NCBI RefSeq assembly: GCF_963576615.1
Contig: NC_088710.1
Coordinates: 4,134,001 to 4,198,000, forward strand
Source of the DNA: Watersipora subatra
Taxonomy: Eukaryota; Bryozoa; Gymnolaemata; Cheilostomatida; Watersiporidae
Direction: 5' to 3'
Length of the DNA: 64,000 nt
A program made the translations under genes and the position numbers. This document shows positions 23,032-36,280 of this stretch, one piece after another; position 1 is the stretch's first letter; each line of letters opens with the position of its first letter. Below the pieces are notes generated by a model, which saw nothing but the letters and a program-made list of their open reading frames with translations, did not search any database and was not told the origin of the DNA.

Positions 23032-24397
23032 CTGTAAAAAAAAATGCAACAAAATATGTGACATACAACAGCCTACATAATTTAGCCATGATATGAGAAA
23101 AGTTATGTACAATGCAATATTTCTGTGAATGGTCAGTCACCAACACTACTAGCAGGTATTGGAGTACGTACTGGTAGTTATAATCACACCACTAGAGTTG
23201 TTGTAAGCAAGTTGGTATATGTAAAAGGTTTCTCCTAATTTTTAAAGCATGTACTTATTTTCTTTTAAAATAGTTGGCATAAAAGAGTTTGCATACAAAG
23301 AGCTGGCATAATCTTTCGCTAAGGCCATTCTAGCATTTATTTCAACACATGTATAAATCTACAAGCCAAATCTTGCTGACAAGAAAACTCGTGCATAGAC
23401 TTTTCATAGCTAAAACATTCTGCAGGCTTTATTCCAGGGCTACATAGAGATAATTTCTTATCTGAATCGGTAAAGCTGGGCAGCCAAAGAAGTACAAAAT
23501 AAGTCATATAAACTAGTTGTTTTCTACTGAGAGCATACCAATACAAAGGCACCTGTGAATAGACAACATAAGACAAGAGGCATGATGATGAGTTAGTTGA
23601 GAATTGTCATGTACAAAGTACACAGGGAGTGACCGGATGTGTGTCATCCTGAATAAGGGATAGAAAGCCACCGCAAAAGCACAGCCAAGCATTATTGTCA
23701 GAAATTGTGCAGTTTGTAGCAACAATTTTCAGTCAATGAATGCTTCGTGTAAGTGATTTAGGTTTAATGTGATATTTGAAGCACAAAAAGTTGCAGAGGA
23801 GACAATCGCTGTGCATTGGATAAGTCGGTTGCTGAACATGATTGATACTGATGTCTGCTAGCGCAATAAAGCCTTGAAGTACGAGTTACTCATTGTACGA
23901 ACAATACCCTTTGCTAGCTGTGAGAAGTTTTGTCTCGTACGATGAGTAAAAACGCATGTATGCGGTAGTAGCAATGATCAGTCGCTGCAGTGACATACGA
24001 TCCTGTTGGAACAGATTTTTTTATCTAAATTTCAAAGCGAACAATTGCTTTGTAATATAGGTAATTGGTAACACTCGTTCAGTCTGATCCCTGTTTAGAT
24101 TCATAATGCAAGGTTCTACCGTAACCTAACCTTACTTCAGCGATAAAAAGAATCAGAAAGTAAGGAGTTGCGAGCCCATACAAAGTCATGAGTTGGTGTA
24201 GTAAACAAACTCATACAACTCGACACTTACTAACTTACAAGCAATAATATTATAGACCAACACAGACCTGCTGAATTCACTATGTAAGTGACCCGAGTAT
24301 TCGGTCAGCTGTTTCTAGTTCGTAACTCAAAACGTTAATATAATTGTCATTCTAATAACATCACCATTATAATCACTAGCTCTAATAGAATGATATG

Positions 24398-24475
24398 AGC
24401 AGCCGAATGGTCTACAGCGCTTGACCTGGAAACAACAGGTTGAGTTTGATTCCCAGAAAGGTGACAGGACAGACA
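24398..24475 (+). repeat. tRNA-derived SINE remnant
   Basis: A degenerate polymerase III A-box-like segment (TGGTCTACAGCGCTTGAC) and B-box-like GTTTGATTCCC are spaced as in a tRNA, but the cloverleaf is not intact. A similar degenerate fragment (ACCTGTAAACAGCAGGTTGG) lies at about 4434-4475. Confidence 0.5.
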
Positions 24476-24779
24476 TACAACCGTAGAGCACGCACATGCG
24501 CTTTCTATCTCTCTACCAAATCAACAATGCAGAATAGTGGGCACTGTGACAGGCAATCATTACCTAACTTAAGTTTGGTGAGTGAAACAAGATATTGGGT
24601 TCTAAATACACATATGGACACTTATGCACATGAGTATTGGTCGATACAATCATTTGACATTTCTACCTTTATATAAACGATAGTTTATCGATAACCATAA
24701 TGAATGATTATTTTGAACTAAAAATATCAAAATATCTTGTTTGAGAGTTTACCCAGTAGGCAACTAATGACACTGCAAT

Positions 24780-25275
24780 ATGACCAATCAAAGCTCAGGG
24801 GTGGGGGGTAGCTCCACACTAGCAAATACGACTTCGCTACACACTGATTGTAACCGAATGTATTCTGACCAAAGAATCCCAAAGCATTTTCGCAACATGT
24901 CAGGGAACAGATATTTTGAGCAAATTTCAAAAACCCTTCCATTAGATGAACAGTTAGACATCTACATGTATGTCAAATCTGGTTTTCTGCCTTCTGATTG
25001 TGTTTGCTGGCTCATTTTACAACGAATAATTACTATTCCTCCTTGCTGTTTAGAGGCCAACAGACGAATTACAATTGTTAATCAGTTATTCGATGGACAT
25101 AGCTGACAGACCCAGAAAACTTTTTAGTACCATCACAGTGCAGTGTATGACATGTTTACCAAGAGATGCATTGTCCGAGTGGAGAGAGTTCCGTAACCTC
25201 AATGATCTCCTGAGAACTACCACATCTTTTCGAGGTGATGGGGAGGCAAAAAAGCCAGCAGCAATTACTTCTTGA
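24780..25275 (+). other. Possible coding region, family unknown
   Basis: Two overlapping open frames (24780-25106 and 25075-25275) have protein-like composition, for example FEQISKTLPLDEQLDIYMYV in the first and LPRDALSEWREFRNLNDLL in the second. They are one base out of register, so this is either a gene with a small intron or frameshift, or two chance frames. No domain is recognised. Nearby promoter and splice signals do not settle it. Confidence 0.25.
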
Positions 25276-25939
25276 TCAACGCGACTGATGCTACAACAAG
25301 ACAACAGGAAGTGAGATAAGTGTAGGATCAGTGCTCCATAGGTTGGGTGACACAGAGTTAATACAAGTTATAAAACCGTGACAAGATAACTTACATAATT
25401 TTTGATAGTTTTCAAATTTTATTTTCAAGTTCTACCGCTTTTTCACAACCATGGTACAAACTGCTGTTTCGAAAAACTGCAAACATCATCTGTTGAAAAT
25501 TACCCCTATTTGTACAAAAAAATATTTAATCAAAGTCCACGTCGTAATCGTATGTAGAAAAATATGAGGTGATTGTAAATTGAAGTTTGACTGTATTATT
25601 ATACATACATGCTGTGTTTATATTAATTATGTGCAAGACAGTAAACATGCTGCTCTGAATCAGATCAAGTTGTTACATAGGCTGTTCGATGCAAAATTCT
25701 AAGCACTATGCTGCAGCAAGAATTTAAAAAGGTGGATTTCTTAAGGTACATTTACACTACAATGATTTGTTAGAGTTGTGTTTCCGCTGAAAGAGTTGGA
25801 ATGGCTTCTAGTTTGTTTATGATTTGAAATACGTTTTTACAAAGACTTTACACCAAACAAACTCAAACTCTGACTATACTAAATAGGTCGCCCTTTTTAA
25901 CCAATGAAATACAACATCGATATCCATTCCATCTGCTTG

Positions 25940-26604
25940 TAGCCTGTCTTGACAAACTGTTGTTTTTTTGCGGAGTTGTCCCCCGTCGAGCGGGCGAGCA
26001 ACAACAGCTTGTCACAAGACGTACTGCACCTGATGCATCAGCTGCACTTATAGGGAGTTGTTCTCTTCCGTCTACCCAGCTTGGCCGCGATGTTATGTCG
26101 GTCGCTCCATTGGTAATCATAACGGATTTCACGCAAAAATTTATGTAAAAAAAAAGATTACAACGTTTAACCAAAGACCAGTCTCTGTGATAAACTTTAG
26201 TAAAACTTGAAAATAAAAAAAACTTAAAATAAAATCCATAAGAACAAATAAAACTGACTGATACAAAAATAGAAATAAAACTGTCTGAGCGCACAAATAA
26301 CGACATGTTTAGTCGCTGTTGTTGCCTAAGTTCTCAAATTCTAATAAAGTTTACTGCAGAGAGGGGTCGCCAGTTAAACGTTCTTATCTTAATTTTTCTA
26401 CATAAATTTTTGCGTGAATTTCGTTATGATTACCAATGGAGCGACCGACATAACATCGCAACCAAGCCGCGTAGACGGAAGAGAACAACTCCCTATAAGT
26501 GCAGCTGATGCATCAGGTGCAGTACGTCTTGTGACAAGCTGTTGTTGCTCACCCGCTCGACGGGGGACAACTCCGCAAAAACAACAGTTTGTCAAGACAG
26601 GCTA
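25940..26604. mobile_element. Foldback MITE with ~210-bp TIRs and 9-bp target duplication (Mutator-like)
   Basis: The ends TAGCCTGTCTTGACAAACTG and its reverse complement are perfect at the tips. The arms (about 25940-26150 and 26395-26604) stay highly similar over their full length and flank an AT-rich core of about 250 bp. The element is bracketed by the direct repeat ATCTGCTTG at 25931-25939 and 26605-26613. Long TIRs plus a 9-bp duplication are typical of Mutator-like elements. There is no transposase, so it is non-autonomous. The perfect target duplication suggests a fairly recent insertion. Confidence 0.88.
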
Positions 26605-27443
26605 ATCTGCTTGTCTTTTTGGCTATATCTACATTTTGAGATATGATTGGCCAATTCAATTTTGTATTCCCTCGATGACGGACATCAAAAACGAACACAC
26701 AGTATGCAGTACTTCACTGATCTTATGTTAGCAACTGGGACAGAGACATTTTACAACTGTTTCTCGTGTTACACAGAAGAGATCTTGTCGGCTTGGAAGC
26801 AACTCCAATAAATCATCTGGGTGTGAACGCGCCTTTATTCCTTTACATCTGGTGTCAATTCACGTATATCATTGTATTAGCGGAAAGCCTGGCGTTGCAC
26901 AGGTATTAAAATCAGCTTATAAACAGTGACAGGTAATGTAGTTGCCTGCCACTTGCCATTAGCCTGGCACATTACCAATGGCTAATTTGAGTAAGTTACT
27001 AATAAGAGCCATGAGAGCAAACATAAAATGACGTTATGCCATACGCAGAGCGGTATGCGTATTTTCATCCGCATAGCGACATATATCGCCCAATGAATCC
27101 ATCAATATCGCGTAGCTTAATTGGTAAGATATTTGCCTGGCGAACAGGAGATTCTGAGACCAAATCTTCGGCAATACATATTCTTCATTCCAATATTTTA
27201 ATAGCTATAGCCGGACAAACCGAATTACACACACACAAACTGAGATTTTTATAGATAGCTGATACAAAACTGGTCAGAGTGAGGTTGAATTAAACCAAGA
27301 AACAACATTAGCTTTTAATTAATTTTTATAATAGTGAAACGGTGAAGAGAAGAATGATAAGGTCAGGAAATAGGCTTCAGCTATCTTCAAGCAGTCACAA
27401 TGACGTTGCTGTATCAGGGGCGCAATCACAAAGCCTAACTTAC

Positions 27444-27537
27444 CGCCTCTTATTTTTCTTACGAGTTTGAGGGGCTTCTTGATCATGAGTCTTCAAATAG
27501 TCTGCGACTAGCTCCTTGAGCTTGTCAACTGAAGTCC
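27444..27537 (-). CDS. Orphan internal exon, family unknown
   Basis: A 94-bp block with acceptor (TTATAG) and donor (GTAAGT) encodes TSVDKLKELVADYLKTHDQE followed by a basic APQTRKKNKR; it enters in phase 1 and leaves in phase 2. The amphipathic helix and basic tail look like real protein, and both splice sites are good. I cannot link it confidently to another exon. The basic ORF at 29061-29411 lies upstream on the same strand and could belong to the same gene, through a weak donor. Confidence 0.4.
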
Positions 27538-27700
27538 CTATAACGCATGACAGCAATATATTTTATCGGAGAATACGCATGTATAACACAATAACATCAT
27601 AAGCAATGCAATGGTCTGAAAGAGCTGTGTGATGTGATTTATCTGTAAACAGGTTATAACAGAAATTGAGGCTATACACATTGCACAAAGGACTAATAAC

Positions 27701-28141
27701 TGGTTCACACCATACCGCAGTATCTCGGTGTTGATGGTACAATACATTAATGATCGTCGATGATAATGTTCACACTATCACAAGCCCATCCGCGTATGCA
27801 TCAGCGAATACTCCGTGACACAGTGCTCTCATTTTTCTATTTAACTTTTTTGCGAAGAAACCTCTTTGTTTTAGCTTGCTCAAATCAAATTTTTGTCGCA
27901 CAGCAACTATAATGAACGGGAATACATAAATCACGCTATTCGCGACTAAATTACTATCGCCCAAATAGGGCACATTGTACAAGCTGTCGTCGATGCTCGG
28001 TGAAATATCGAAAAAGTTCGACAGCTGCAAACTTTCCTGGCATATTCGCGTTGCTTCATCGATGCTATCGGTCCCTGGTGCGCATAGCCGACGATGAACG
28101 GCAAAGAACGACGCGGACATATTGCGATATAGTGTGAACCA
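27701..28141. mobile_element. Terminal-inverted-repeat element with a short ORF
   Basis: TGGTTCACACCATACCGCAG at 27701 is mirrored by TGGTTCACACTATATCGCAA read inward from 28141; about 23 of 29 terminal bases agree. An open frame of 116 codons (27770-28120, minus) starts inside the right repeat and has no recognised domain. The GGTTCACACTAT-type end resembles PIF/Harbinger-like MITEs, but no 3-bp TWA duplication could be confirmed. Confidence 0.5.
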
Positions 28142-28629
28142 GGCTTTAGGGACTGGCTATTGATATTTCAGTTTAATGTTAAGGCTATGGACAGAAACAT
28201 TTGCTGGATTTTATAGATTTATATATGATTATCACATATCATACATCGCAAATCTCTATTAATAAACCCCACTCATCATCGTGTCTGTCTGTTAGTTTGT
28301 AAAAACTTTATATGTTTCCACATTTTTCGGTCGATTTCATCAAAACTTCACATGCATATGATCAGTGCCTTCCGTCAGGTTGCTAAAAGTATTTGGTTAC
28401 AAAACTCCGTCTGGTTTCTGAGAACCAGCCTCTTAGACACCATCTTGGCTATCTGATTGAGAATAAAAGAGATCCTGGGCATCACTGGCTTTACTACTAG
28501 TACTGATTAAAATGCTCGGACTTTAACACCAAACTTAATACTTTTATTTACAGAATCTCAAACAACCCTTACTATAATAAAAGCCGTGTTCATTCGTCTT
28601 AAGCCACGCTGACAGCGTTAGGAAAAAGT

Positions 28630-28700
28630 TGTCTTGCACAGGATTCGCACACGGGGCTTCAGATTCAAAGGCACACACTCTACCCCTGTGTCACTTGATA
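28630..28700 (-). repeat. tRNA-derived SINE remnant
   Basis: Read on the minus strand, a GGGGTAGAGTGTGTGCC A-box-like segment and a GTGCGAATCC B-box-like segment are spaced as in a tRNA. Flanking sequence does not complete a cloverleaf. A second degenerate B-box-like piece lies near 28770. Confidence 0.4.
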
Positions 28701-29060
28701 ATTATCTTGCTTGTTCACAATATAATTATACTTATACTAATTTACATATGACGATAACTCTTGATGCACAGGACTCGAACGCACCAGTAGTAATAAAGTG
28801 TGTTTCGCTGCTGTAACAACATTCCTAAACAGTTTGATAGGAAGCAAAACTTCTAAAAAATATGTATATTTAGTTTTAGTATAGCCAAAGAATGGACAAA
28901 TCGATGCGAAAACTAAACTGGTAAAACCTTGCGTAAAGCCTTTTTAAGACACATACCGCAGGTAGCTAATAGTAGGCTGAGGTTGGAAGACAACTGAAAC
29001 CAAACTATTTCCTATGTTTTAATACTCTCCATTATCTTATCCCATATCAATGCTCACAAG

Positions 29061-29411
29061 CTAGTGCATCCTGTTCAACCACACTGGCTGAACACGAGAA
29101 TACGCTGATGAACGAATAAGGTAAGATAACCAACCAACAGGTGCTTTGGATAGTACATCTCGCATCAATGCTGCATATAGCTCCTTTGATGAACTATTCC
29201 TGAGTACATCGCAGTAGTCCTCACACGTCTCAGCGCTAACAACAGTTGAACAAGGAGTTGTCACAGAATTCTCTTTCACAGAAGCATCTGCTAAAGGCTG
29301 TCTCCGCTGCCCTTTTGTTTTTTTGTGCGTACTGTCACGCTTGAGCTTTCTCTTGCGAGGAGAAAGCTCATGGCTAGCGAACTGGTTCTCATCCAAGCTC
29401 ACCTCCATCAT
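29061..29411 (-). CDS. Small basic hypothetical protein or first exon
   Basis: A 116-codon frame begins MMEVSLDENQFASHELSPRK. It has a strongly basic segment (KRKLKRDSTHKKTKGQRRQP), a Ser/Thr/Val-rich linker and a more ordered end (LYAALMRDVLSKAPVGWLSY). Composition shifts in a protein-like way and the frame is not repeat-derived. No family recognised. It may be a complete small gene or the 5' exon of the gene represented at 27444-27537. Confidence 0.35.
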   Translation of the reverse strand: MMEVSLDENQFASHELSPRKRKLKRDSTHKKTKGQRRQPLADASVKENSVTTPCSTVVSAETCEDYCDVLRNSSSKELYAALMRDVLSKAPVGWLSYLIRSSAYSRVQPVWLNRMH

Positions 29412-31135
29412 ACGACTCAGTGTAAGGCATCAAAAATGCTTCTACAAAACAGTCAGAAGCGTAAATTAATGAATTATTAAAAGTTTTTATTATTTATACA
29501 TGATCCGAATGTGGGCCCTACAAAACATAAAGCTAACACACAAATTCTCTTGTGTAACGCGCATATCATATGATAGCGATATTTTAATATGCTCTGAAAT
29601 AATTAGTTATATGCCATTTATGAATTTATCTACGAGCTGCCTCTCCGATTTAGATTGGATTTAGGGCTACAGCCATTGCACAATTACATGCCTAGACGTG
29701 TAGTTCTGCTAGAAATATCTAAAGAATTCTGGTAGGTAAACTTAATAACCATTTGGCAAAAAGTGAGGTACTCTTCAGAATAATCTCGGCTGCTAATTAG
29801 AAAGTTCCGTCTATGACAACAGCCAAGAGATTAATGTTAGTCAGAAGCTAGAAGGTAGCTATATTATTGAGTGGATCTGCAGTTTGCTCACGGCGAGGCT
29901 GGAGCTGGTGGAGCTACTTTCCAACTTCAGAAAAAAATAGTAATTTTTTTGACATTTTTATCATGCTATTTGTATTTTGTGTATTTTTTATGAAAGAAAT
30001 ATACCAAACTGTTCTAAGACTTCAGCAGAAAAAAATGGTACCCAGCAACACAAAACAGCATGCCTTGCATCCTTATTGTCATTTTCCTTAGCATTACAAT
30101 ATATTACGTGTTGAGTGAGAGAATCAGAGCTGTCCTAGTCTACTAAAAAAAGGGCCAGTCGATGCTCCAGTTTAATAACATGCTACAGACTGCAAAGTGT
30201 ACCAGATTAAACAAGTAACTCTAAGTGTTCCACTTGACTACTTACGTGACAGCTAACTTTATGTAATAGAGCTACTCATAGAACTAGCTACTTCCAAACA
30301 AAACACTCTAAGACATGATAATAACAATAATATGTAGGCGATTATACCAAACAGAGTGCTTTAGAAATCTAGTGCAAGACATGAGGCTAGAAAATGGCAA
30401 CTGTGGCATATGTGGCAGCAAAAACGTTAGAACAGATGACTACATGCCATGATTCTAAAGAGCCACATCACGTGTCCATTTCGTGATAGTAAGAAATATG
30501 CTTGAACTCACAGGAACTAACACTTGGCAATCGCTATATTCCGCAGTAAAATATTTCCAGGCTGGTGCATAAACTTCCGATCACTCTGACAGCAATTTAA
30601 TTTGAATAGTGTTCATAGTGAACCGGGCTAAAGATTCCAGCAGTTAGCGGTAATGTCCTCGGCTTCCTGTTTCAAAAACAAATGAAATATAATTATTCTA
30701 TATGCTAGAACAAATCAAACGTCAACTCAACTGTGTTGTGTTGCAAAAGGAAACGTTTCAGACTGAATCTCGAAATTTTAAAATTGTCTTCAAAGTCAAC
30801 TAACTATAACAGGTATAACTTAAATTTACAAAGTATGCTAAATTAGCGGGTAGTGATTAAATGGCCTTAGTTTATGATGAGCTTGTTTCCTGCTTAACAG
30901 GGCTAAAATATTTCACACTGAAATGTATCACAGAATACATGCTGAACAACTGCAGAGCATTCCCCAACCATATGTAAAAACGAGAGATCTAATTAGCCAC
31001 ACTACTAACTAAAAAAAAAACTATTATCTATAGCTCATGCGCAAGATGTCTGACTACAAGTTAAAATTGTTAAAAGTTGACTTGCAACAAAATTCACATT
31101 ACAGTTATTTGGTATCAAAAGATTCACCATGTCTA

Positions 31136-31290
31136 AAGGTCCGGCCACACGTAACGAATTATTCGTTCAATCTGACCGAATCCACGAATTTCACAGAATT
31201 CACAGATTTATTCTGCCGAATATCATAGATTCGTCTGAGCTGTGCATGCACACCGAATTCGTTAACGAAACGCTTTTAATTGGCTAACCA
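31136..31290 (+). repeat. Isolated transposon-like terminus
   Basis: CTAAAGGTCCGGCCACACGT resembles the tip of the element at 61418-62170 (CTAAAG...CACACG). The next 150 bp is rich in GAATTCG/GAATCCACGAAT motifs. No matching inverted end was found within the next kilobase, so the copy is incomplete or a chance likeness. Confidence 0.35.
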
Positions 31291-31423
31291 ATTTTTTTTA
31301 GCGAGCACGGTTCTAGTAGCTTTGACAAGTGGTATAGTCCAAGACACGTACGACGACCCACAATAAAAGTATGACCGCGATATGACTTGATACATACGAT
31401 GCAACGGCCTATATGCGACATGG

Positions 31424-31490
31424 TGAATCTTTTCATATCAAATAACTGTAATGTGAATTTTGTTGCAAGTCAACCTTTAAGAGTTACACA
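31424..31490 (+). repeat. Dispersed repeat, second copy at 2224-2290
   Basis: The block beginning ATGGTGAATCTTTTCATATC matches the block at 2224 (ATGGCGAATCTTTTGATACC) at nearly all of about 65 positions, in the same orientation. It is part of an unidentified interspersed repeat whose limits I cannot set. Confidence 0.7.
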
Positions 31491-31646
31491 GATGACCTTG
31501 AGGCCTTTGAATACATCTGTGAATGCACTACATGTAGTTTAAGGTTTATCTTAGACAATTCAATTTTCTGCTCAATTGCTCTATTCATTCAACAGCATGA
31601 CTGTAAATTCCTTGGTATGAGTACAAACCACTATGTAGCAATTCCA

Positions 31647-31717
31647 GTGGCCTTGTGGTCTAGAGCACCTGTCATGCAAGCAACAGGCTGGGGGTTCAAT
31701 TCCCAAAATGGTCACTG
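31647..31717 (+). repeat. tRNA-derived SINE
   Basis: TGGTCTAGAGCACC (A-box-like) and GGGGGTTCAATTCCC (good B box) lie about 30 bp apart, with a downstream TGGTGGTGACAG tail. The cloverleaf is imperfect, so I call a SINE head rather than a tRNA gene. Confidence 0.6.
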
Positions 31718-34700
31718 GTGGTGACAGTAATGACATGCAGCCTTAAATTGCTATCTGCAATGCCTTCAGTTGTTGAGGTTCCCTCGGCACTGGTCTCTGA
31801 CATGTCTAGCCAAGACCGTACAACCATCGTTCGTGCAACAACGTTCTTTATAACAAGCACAGCCTCTGCAGACATTGACATTGCTTACACAAAACAACTT
31901 CCACAATAAAACAAATAGTTCTATCTCGTGGGAAGTAGATCAAAAATGAAATTATCAAAATATTTAAATTATTCCAAAAATTGAGTTTTTTCATGGTAGT
32001 GTAAAATTTTGGGCAAGTGGCACAGCACCTGCACCACCAGTAATTTCAGATAATCATGGAACACTGGACTTGAGCCAAGTGATTGAAACTCACAGTATTT
32101 TTAAAAGCTGTTCAAATTTGCGAATCAAATTATTGCTCTGACATACCATAGTATAACCATGGTGTAACTAAAACGTGACCAGCTAAAGAAAAATAACAAA
32201 GCAGTGAATTTCAATAAATACACCGCTATGGATTGAACCTATTTAAACAACTTTCGTATCCATTTTAACACGCTGGCAACAGATTTCACTAAAGCATTTC
32301 ATAAAGTGTCACACAAAACACAACGTCAGAACTTAGAAAGAGAGCCAATAACGATGAGTCTGGTCCCACTTGCATGAATTCTTTAAATGCACCCCGCATA
32401 TGTTGTGATGCATGATGTATTTAAACACTGTATATCGCGCATACGTTGTGATGCGTAATAGTTCACCTTTGTTCACCAAAAATAAACTAAGGTGCTACTC
32501 AAGGGTTGGTGCGTGTTGGTGCAACTCGGATTAGAATTCCCAAAAAAATCCCCTGTATATTATTGAGAATTTTAACCCGAGTTGCATTACCCAAAAACCG
32601 ATGTGTTTTCGCACAGAATTTTGTATTGCCCCTTATCTTGTAACAAAACCAGCAATGTGTGGTAACTTGGGTGGCCAGAGTGTCCCACTGTTGTGTTATG
32701 CTGATATACAGAAAGCTCCATTTTCTCAGTAAACATCACCTTTAACTCCTCAATATTAAGTGAAATACTGAGTACTGAGACAACGATAATCAGTCATTTT
32801 ATTTAGCATGAACAAATATTTTATGATTACTTATCACTTAGTGATCACATAAAGTAAACTATAATCTGTACAAGCTCAAGTTCTCCCATAGGGGAGTTTT
32901 TAGCCGAACAAAAGAAAGAGCTCTTTAAAATATGCGTGGTTCAATTAGAATTAGATTGGTAATCCAGATCTTGAATTCAAATCCTTGAATCTGTGAATCT
33001 TAAGGCAATGATGTGCTAATCAATCAAAAAACAACTTGGTGCCAATTAATGAACACAAGGTTGCATCTAAAATTAAGCATGGTTTTTTTAATATTCAGAA
33101 TAAGACTTTTAAAATACATGTTTTAAAAAGATGTCCAAGTCTGATGAAAAAAAATAAGTAAAACTGCTAATTGACATTTTGTAGTGTCAAGCAAAACTTC
33201 GTTCATTTGAAAAACTGACTATAGTTTGCAAGTCGGCAGAGATAGCGTGCACAAAACAGTAACTAATAAGAAATGAATAGACAGACTGGCATTTTCTCTC
33301 ATTTTTGAGAGTATTTACGTAATCTAGTTAGTCATATTGGCTATGTGAACAAAACATAACACTGACAGGATTAGCGGCTGGCAGGAGTCATGAGCTAAGG
33401 CTTATTTGGTCTGATGCTAGTCAAATAAAGTATAGGTTTTTACGACCAAAGTTTCATAGCATAAAAATCAGTACTTCAACAAATATTTTTGAAAAAGATT
33501 TGAAGCTAGGTTGAACTTGTATGGTGTTTACATTGTGATTGATGTACTTTATAGGTTGTATGGGAACAGTCAGTAATGTTTAATACCAAAAACTTTATTT
33601 ATTGTAAGCCTAGAAAATAATAATATTTATAAATATGAAAATGTCCGTCAAACATTGGATTGGAAATCATGACATGAATGCAAAGTGCAAACAAAATAGT
33701 GCAAATTGTAAATACACACTATGATAGTCCAAGCATGCTCTAATGTCCTACTCTTGTCTAGTTTAGGTAATTGTAAACAAACATCGGGGTTGCCAACCTT
33801 CACCACACCGAGACAATTTCTCAACTTGCTGTGAACCAGTGCACATGATAAAAACACACACTCAACATTAGCAGCCAGAGTTATACTGTATCATCATATT
33901 TATAGACTTTATACTGAGCCAGAATCCTTTGAAGCTATTCATTGTAAGATTTTTACAGAAAATGATGAGGTGAATTACTCTGTCATCTCAGTGAGTCAGT
34001 GTAATGTGCTTACAATTCTGTTTCTGGGTGTCAGATTGTTCAATTCAAAATCATGGAATATGAAGTTCAAAGGGTTTTCAAAAGGCTGGTCTTCCAATAA
34101 GGCCATAAAATATAACAGTTTAACATGCGATGAGACAATCAGGTTAGGGAGATAGTACTGGGATGAAGGAATACAATTTAGATCTGAAAAACACTTCTCA
34201 ACTCAAACACTAATTAATTGGTCTAGCCAATGTCACCTCCTTAGTATGGCTGTCTTTGTTTGTCTGTGTTGGGTGAGCCTAATTGGCCCCTATGCAAGTA
34301 TTTGACGATTTTAAGTGTTATTTAGCATTTTAGACTGTTAGCAATAGTTGTAAGGCGAAAACGGAATAATAACATGGATATTTTTCAAAAATATCGATTT
34401 TTTTTTACTGAAAAATATCATATCTATCGGCGATATATAACAATGATATATATCAAGCGATATATATCAAACCAACCCTGCTTTAAATTGTAGCTCGGCT
34501 GTAATTGTTAAACATTAGTAAACAACACACTTGTTCTTAGACAATTCGGCAGGTACAAGAAACTTATTTTTTTATCTATGTTAGTTCCCGTCTACGTTAA
34601 TTAGAAAAGCACTTATAGTTTTACAGGTGCATTATTTTAATCTAGGTTATGTGGTGCTAAAAATTGTATTTTATGGGTACGGGTTAGGCAGTCTTGTAGA

Positions 34701-36182
34701 ATACAGCATCGATAATTCCAGGTATAAAGCTTATTCATATTATCTTTCTTGAAAAGTTAGATTACTTATGAATACAACTCTGCAAAGTAACATGTGACGC
34801 AACAGTGCTGCGAACAACAAACACCGTTATGATAAACTTTGAATCAACGTACTTTCGTGAAACGTATTATGAGTAATACAGTAATGACAGCCTTTTGAAT
34901 AGTACTTAGGCAATTCACCAGCTGTAAGTGGCGCTCTAAAAATCCTCGTTTCGGCAGCGGAAATATAGCCTGTAATTCCAACAAGGTAAACTCACGTTTA
35001 ATAGGTATTTGCTGGTAATACAAGAAAAGATATTTTATAGCGAATCAAAGACAAACTAATGTTTGTCAAATGAACGTAAGAATCGCGATTCGTATTACAT
35101 GTACAACTGTTGAACGTTAGGGGAACGTTATAGCTCCAATGGTCAAAAACTCATCGTTATGTAAACGAAATAATGTTATTGGCAGTTTTTTTTGAATTAA
35201 TGTAGTCAAACGCTTTGGCAGTGCATACAACATCATCAGCATCAAGCTATTTTAATTAAACTTTTATAAATTTCTATCTGGTATTTGCACATATATAATT
35301 AGCTTTTGTAACCATATTTAGTGCTCCTGCCTGACTTTTTGTGGAGATTTTTGATGAATTACGCCAACTTAGACTTGTCTTTTTCTGTTAAAACGATCAT
35401 TTAAAAAACGGAGTTCAAACTTCAAAATATATATAGTTTTTATTCATATTTTAACAATAGATTAATCTGATTTCAGTTTTTCATTTTTACAAGTAACGCC
35501 AGTGAATGATAAGATTGCTTACAGTTCACGCTAGTAGGTTTATTTTGTCTGAGTTGTTTCAAAATAGTAGCCAAAAGAATAGTGTTTGTTTGCCTGTACT
35601 TATATTTGTCAAAACTTGTTTAGCAAGCCTTAGTTTTTCTTACTTTTTAAAGCATTTTGCATAGTTTTCAAGCTTTCAAAGCTATGTTAAAAACATGTCT
35701 GTTTCTAATTGTACGATTCCGCTCAGCCACCAAGAAATTCAAATCTACATTTTGGAATTTAATACATATAGCTAAGAGAATGAAAGTTTATATCTACATA
35801 CAATTGGTGTACTTGGTATGGTGTACTTGGCTCTTACTTTTTGTATTTCTTTACCATGAGATATGCAATTATTGTTTTAGTAACCTTTTTGCAATTTTAT
35901 GGCATTTCTATAGTTATATTAAATTTGCTTCACATTTAAAAATTTCAAGTCACAACTTCAGAAGTGGTTAAATTATTAAAAAAATAATTTTTGATTATGA
36001 TTTTTGTAGTTGTCGATAATGTTGTGGCACATTTGGGCAACTCTGTCACATATTGAACATGCTGTCATTTTTATTTGTAACAGAATATTTTACCATTCTC
36101 ACTCACTATTGGCATATTTTTCATTTAATTCAGTTAGTTCTTTTAGAGGAAAACTACTTCCTAGTTGTTTTCATTCGTTGTA

Positions 36183-36193
36183 GGGTATAAAAA
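36183..36193 (+). promoter_or_regulatory. TATA-like box before CCM2
   Basis: GGTATAAAAAG lies about 90 bp upstream of the chosen CCM2 start codon, a plausible core promoter distance. Nothing else in the region supports it. Confidence 0.35.
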
Positions 36194-36280
36194 GATTTAT
36201 CAAGCTTCTTGCCCTAGCCAGTGTGACAAGGTTAACTATGATACACTAGGTCATTCAGACCAGGTGATTAGCACTTAACG

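Larger units (their letters stand above)
29412..36180. other. Gene-poor region upstream of CCM2
   Basis: About 6.8 kb of AT-rich sequence without a supported coding region. It contains a tRNA-derived SINE (31647-31717), an isolated transposon-like end (31136-31165), a dispersed repeat shared with the start of the window (31424-31490), and a run of ATATAT-rich palindromic sequence near 34370-34480. No LTRs or other large elements were seen. Confidence 0.55.

Noticed and set aside
27105-27180. Possible tRNA gene
   Set aside because: TAGCTTAATTGGTAAG resembles an A box, but the B-box region (GATTCTGAGACC) is poor and no acceptor stem forms; at most a SINE remnant.
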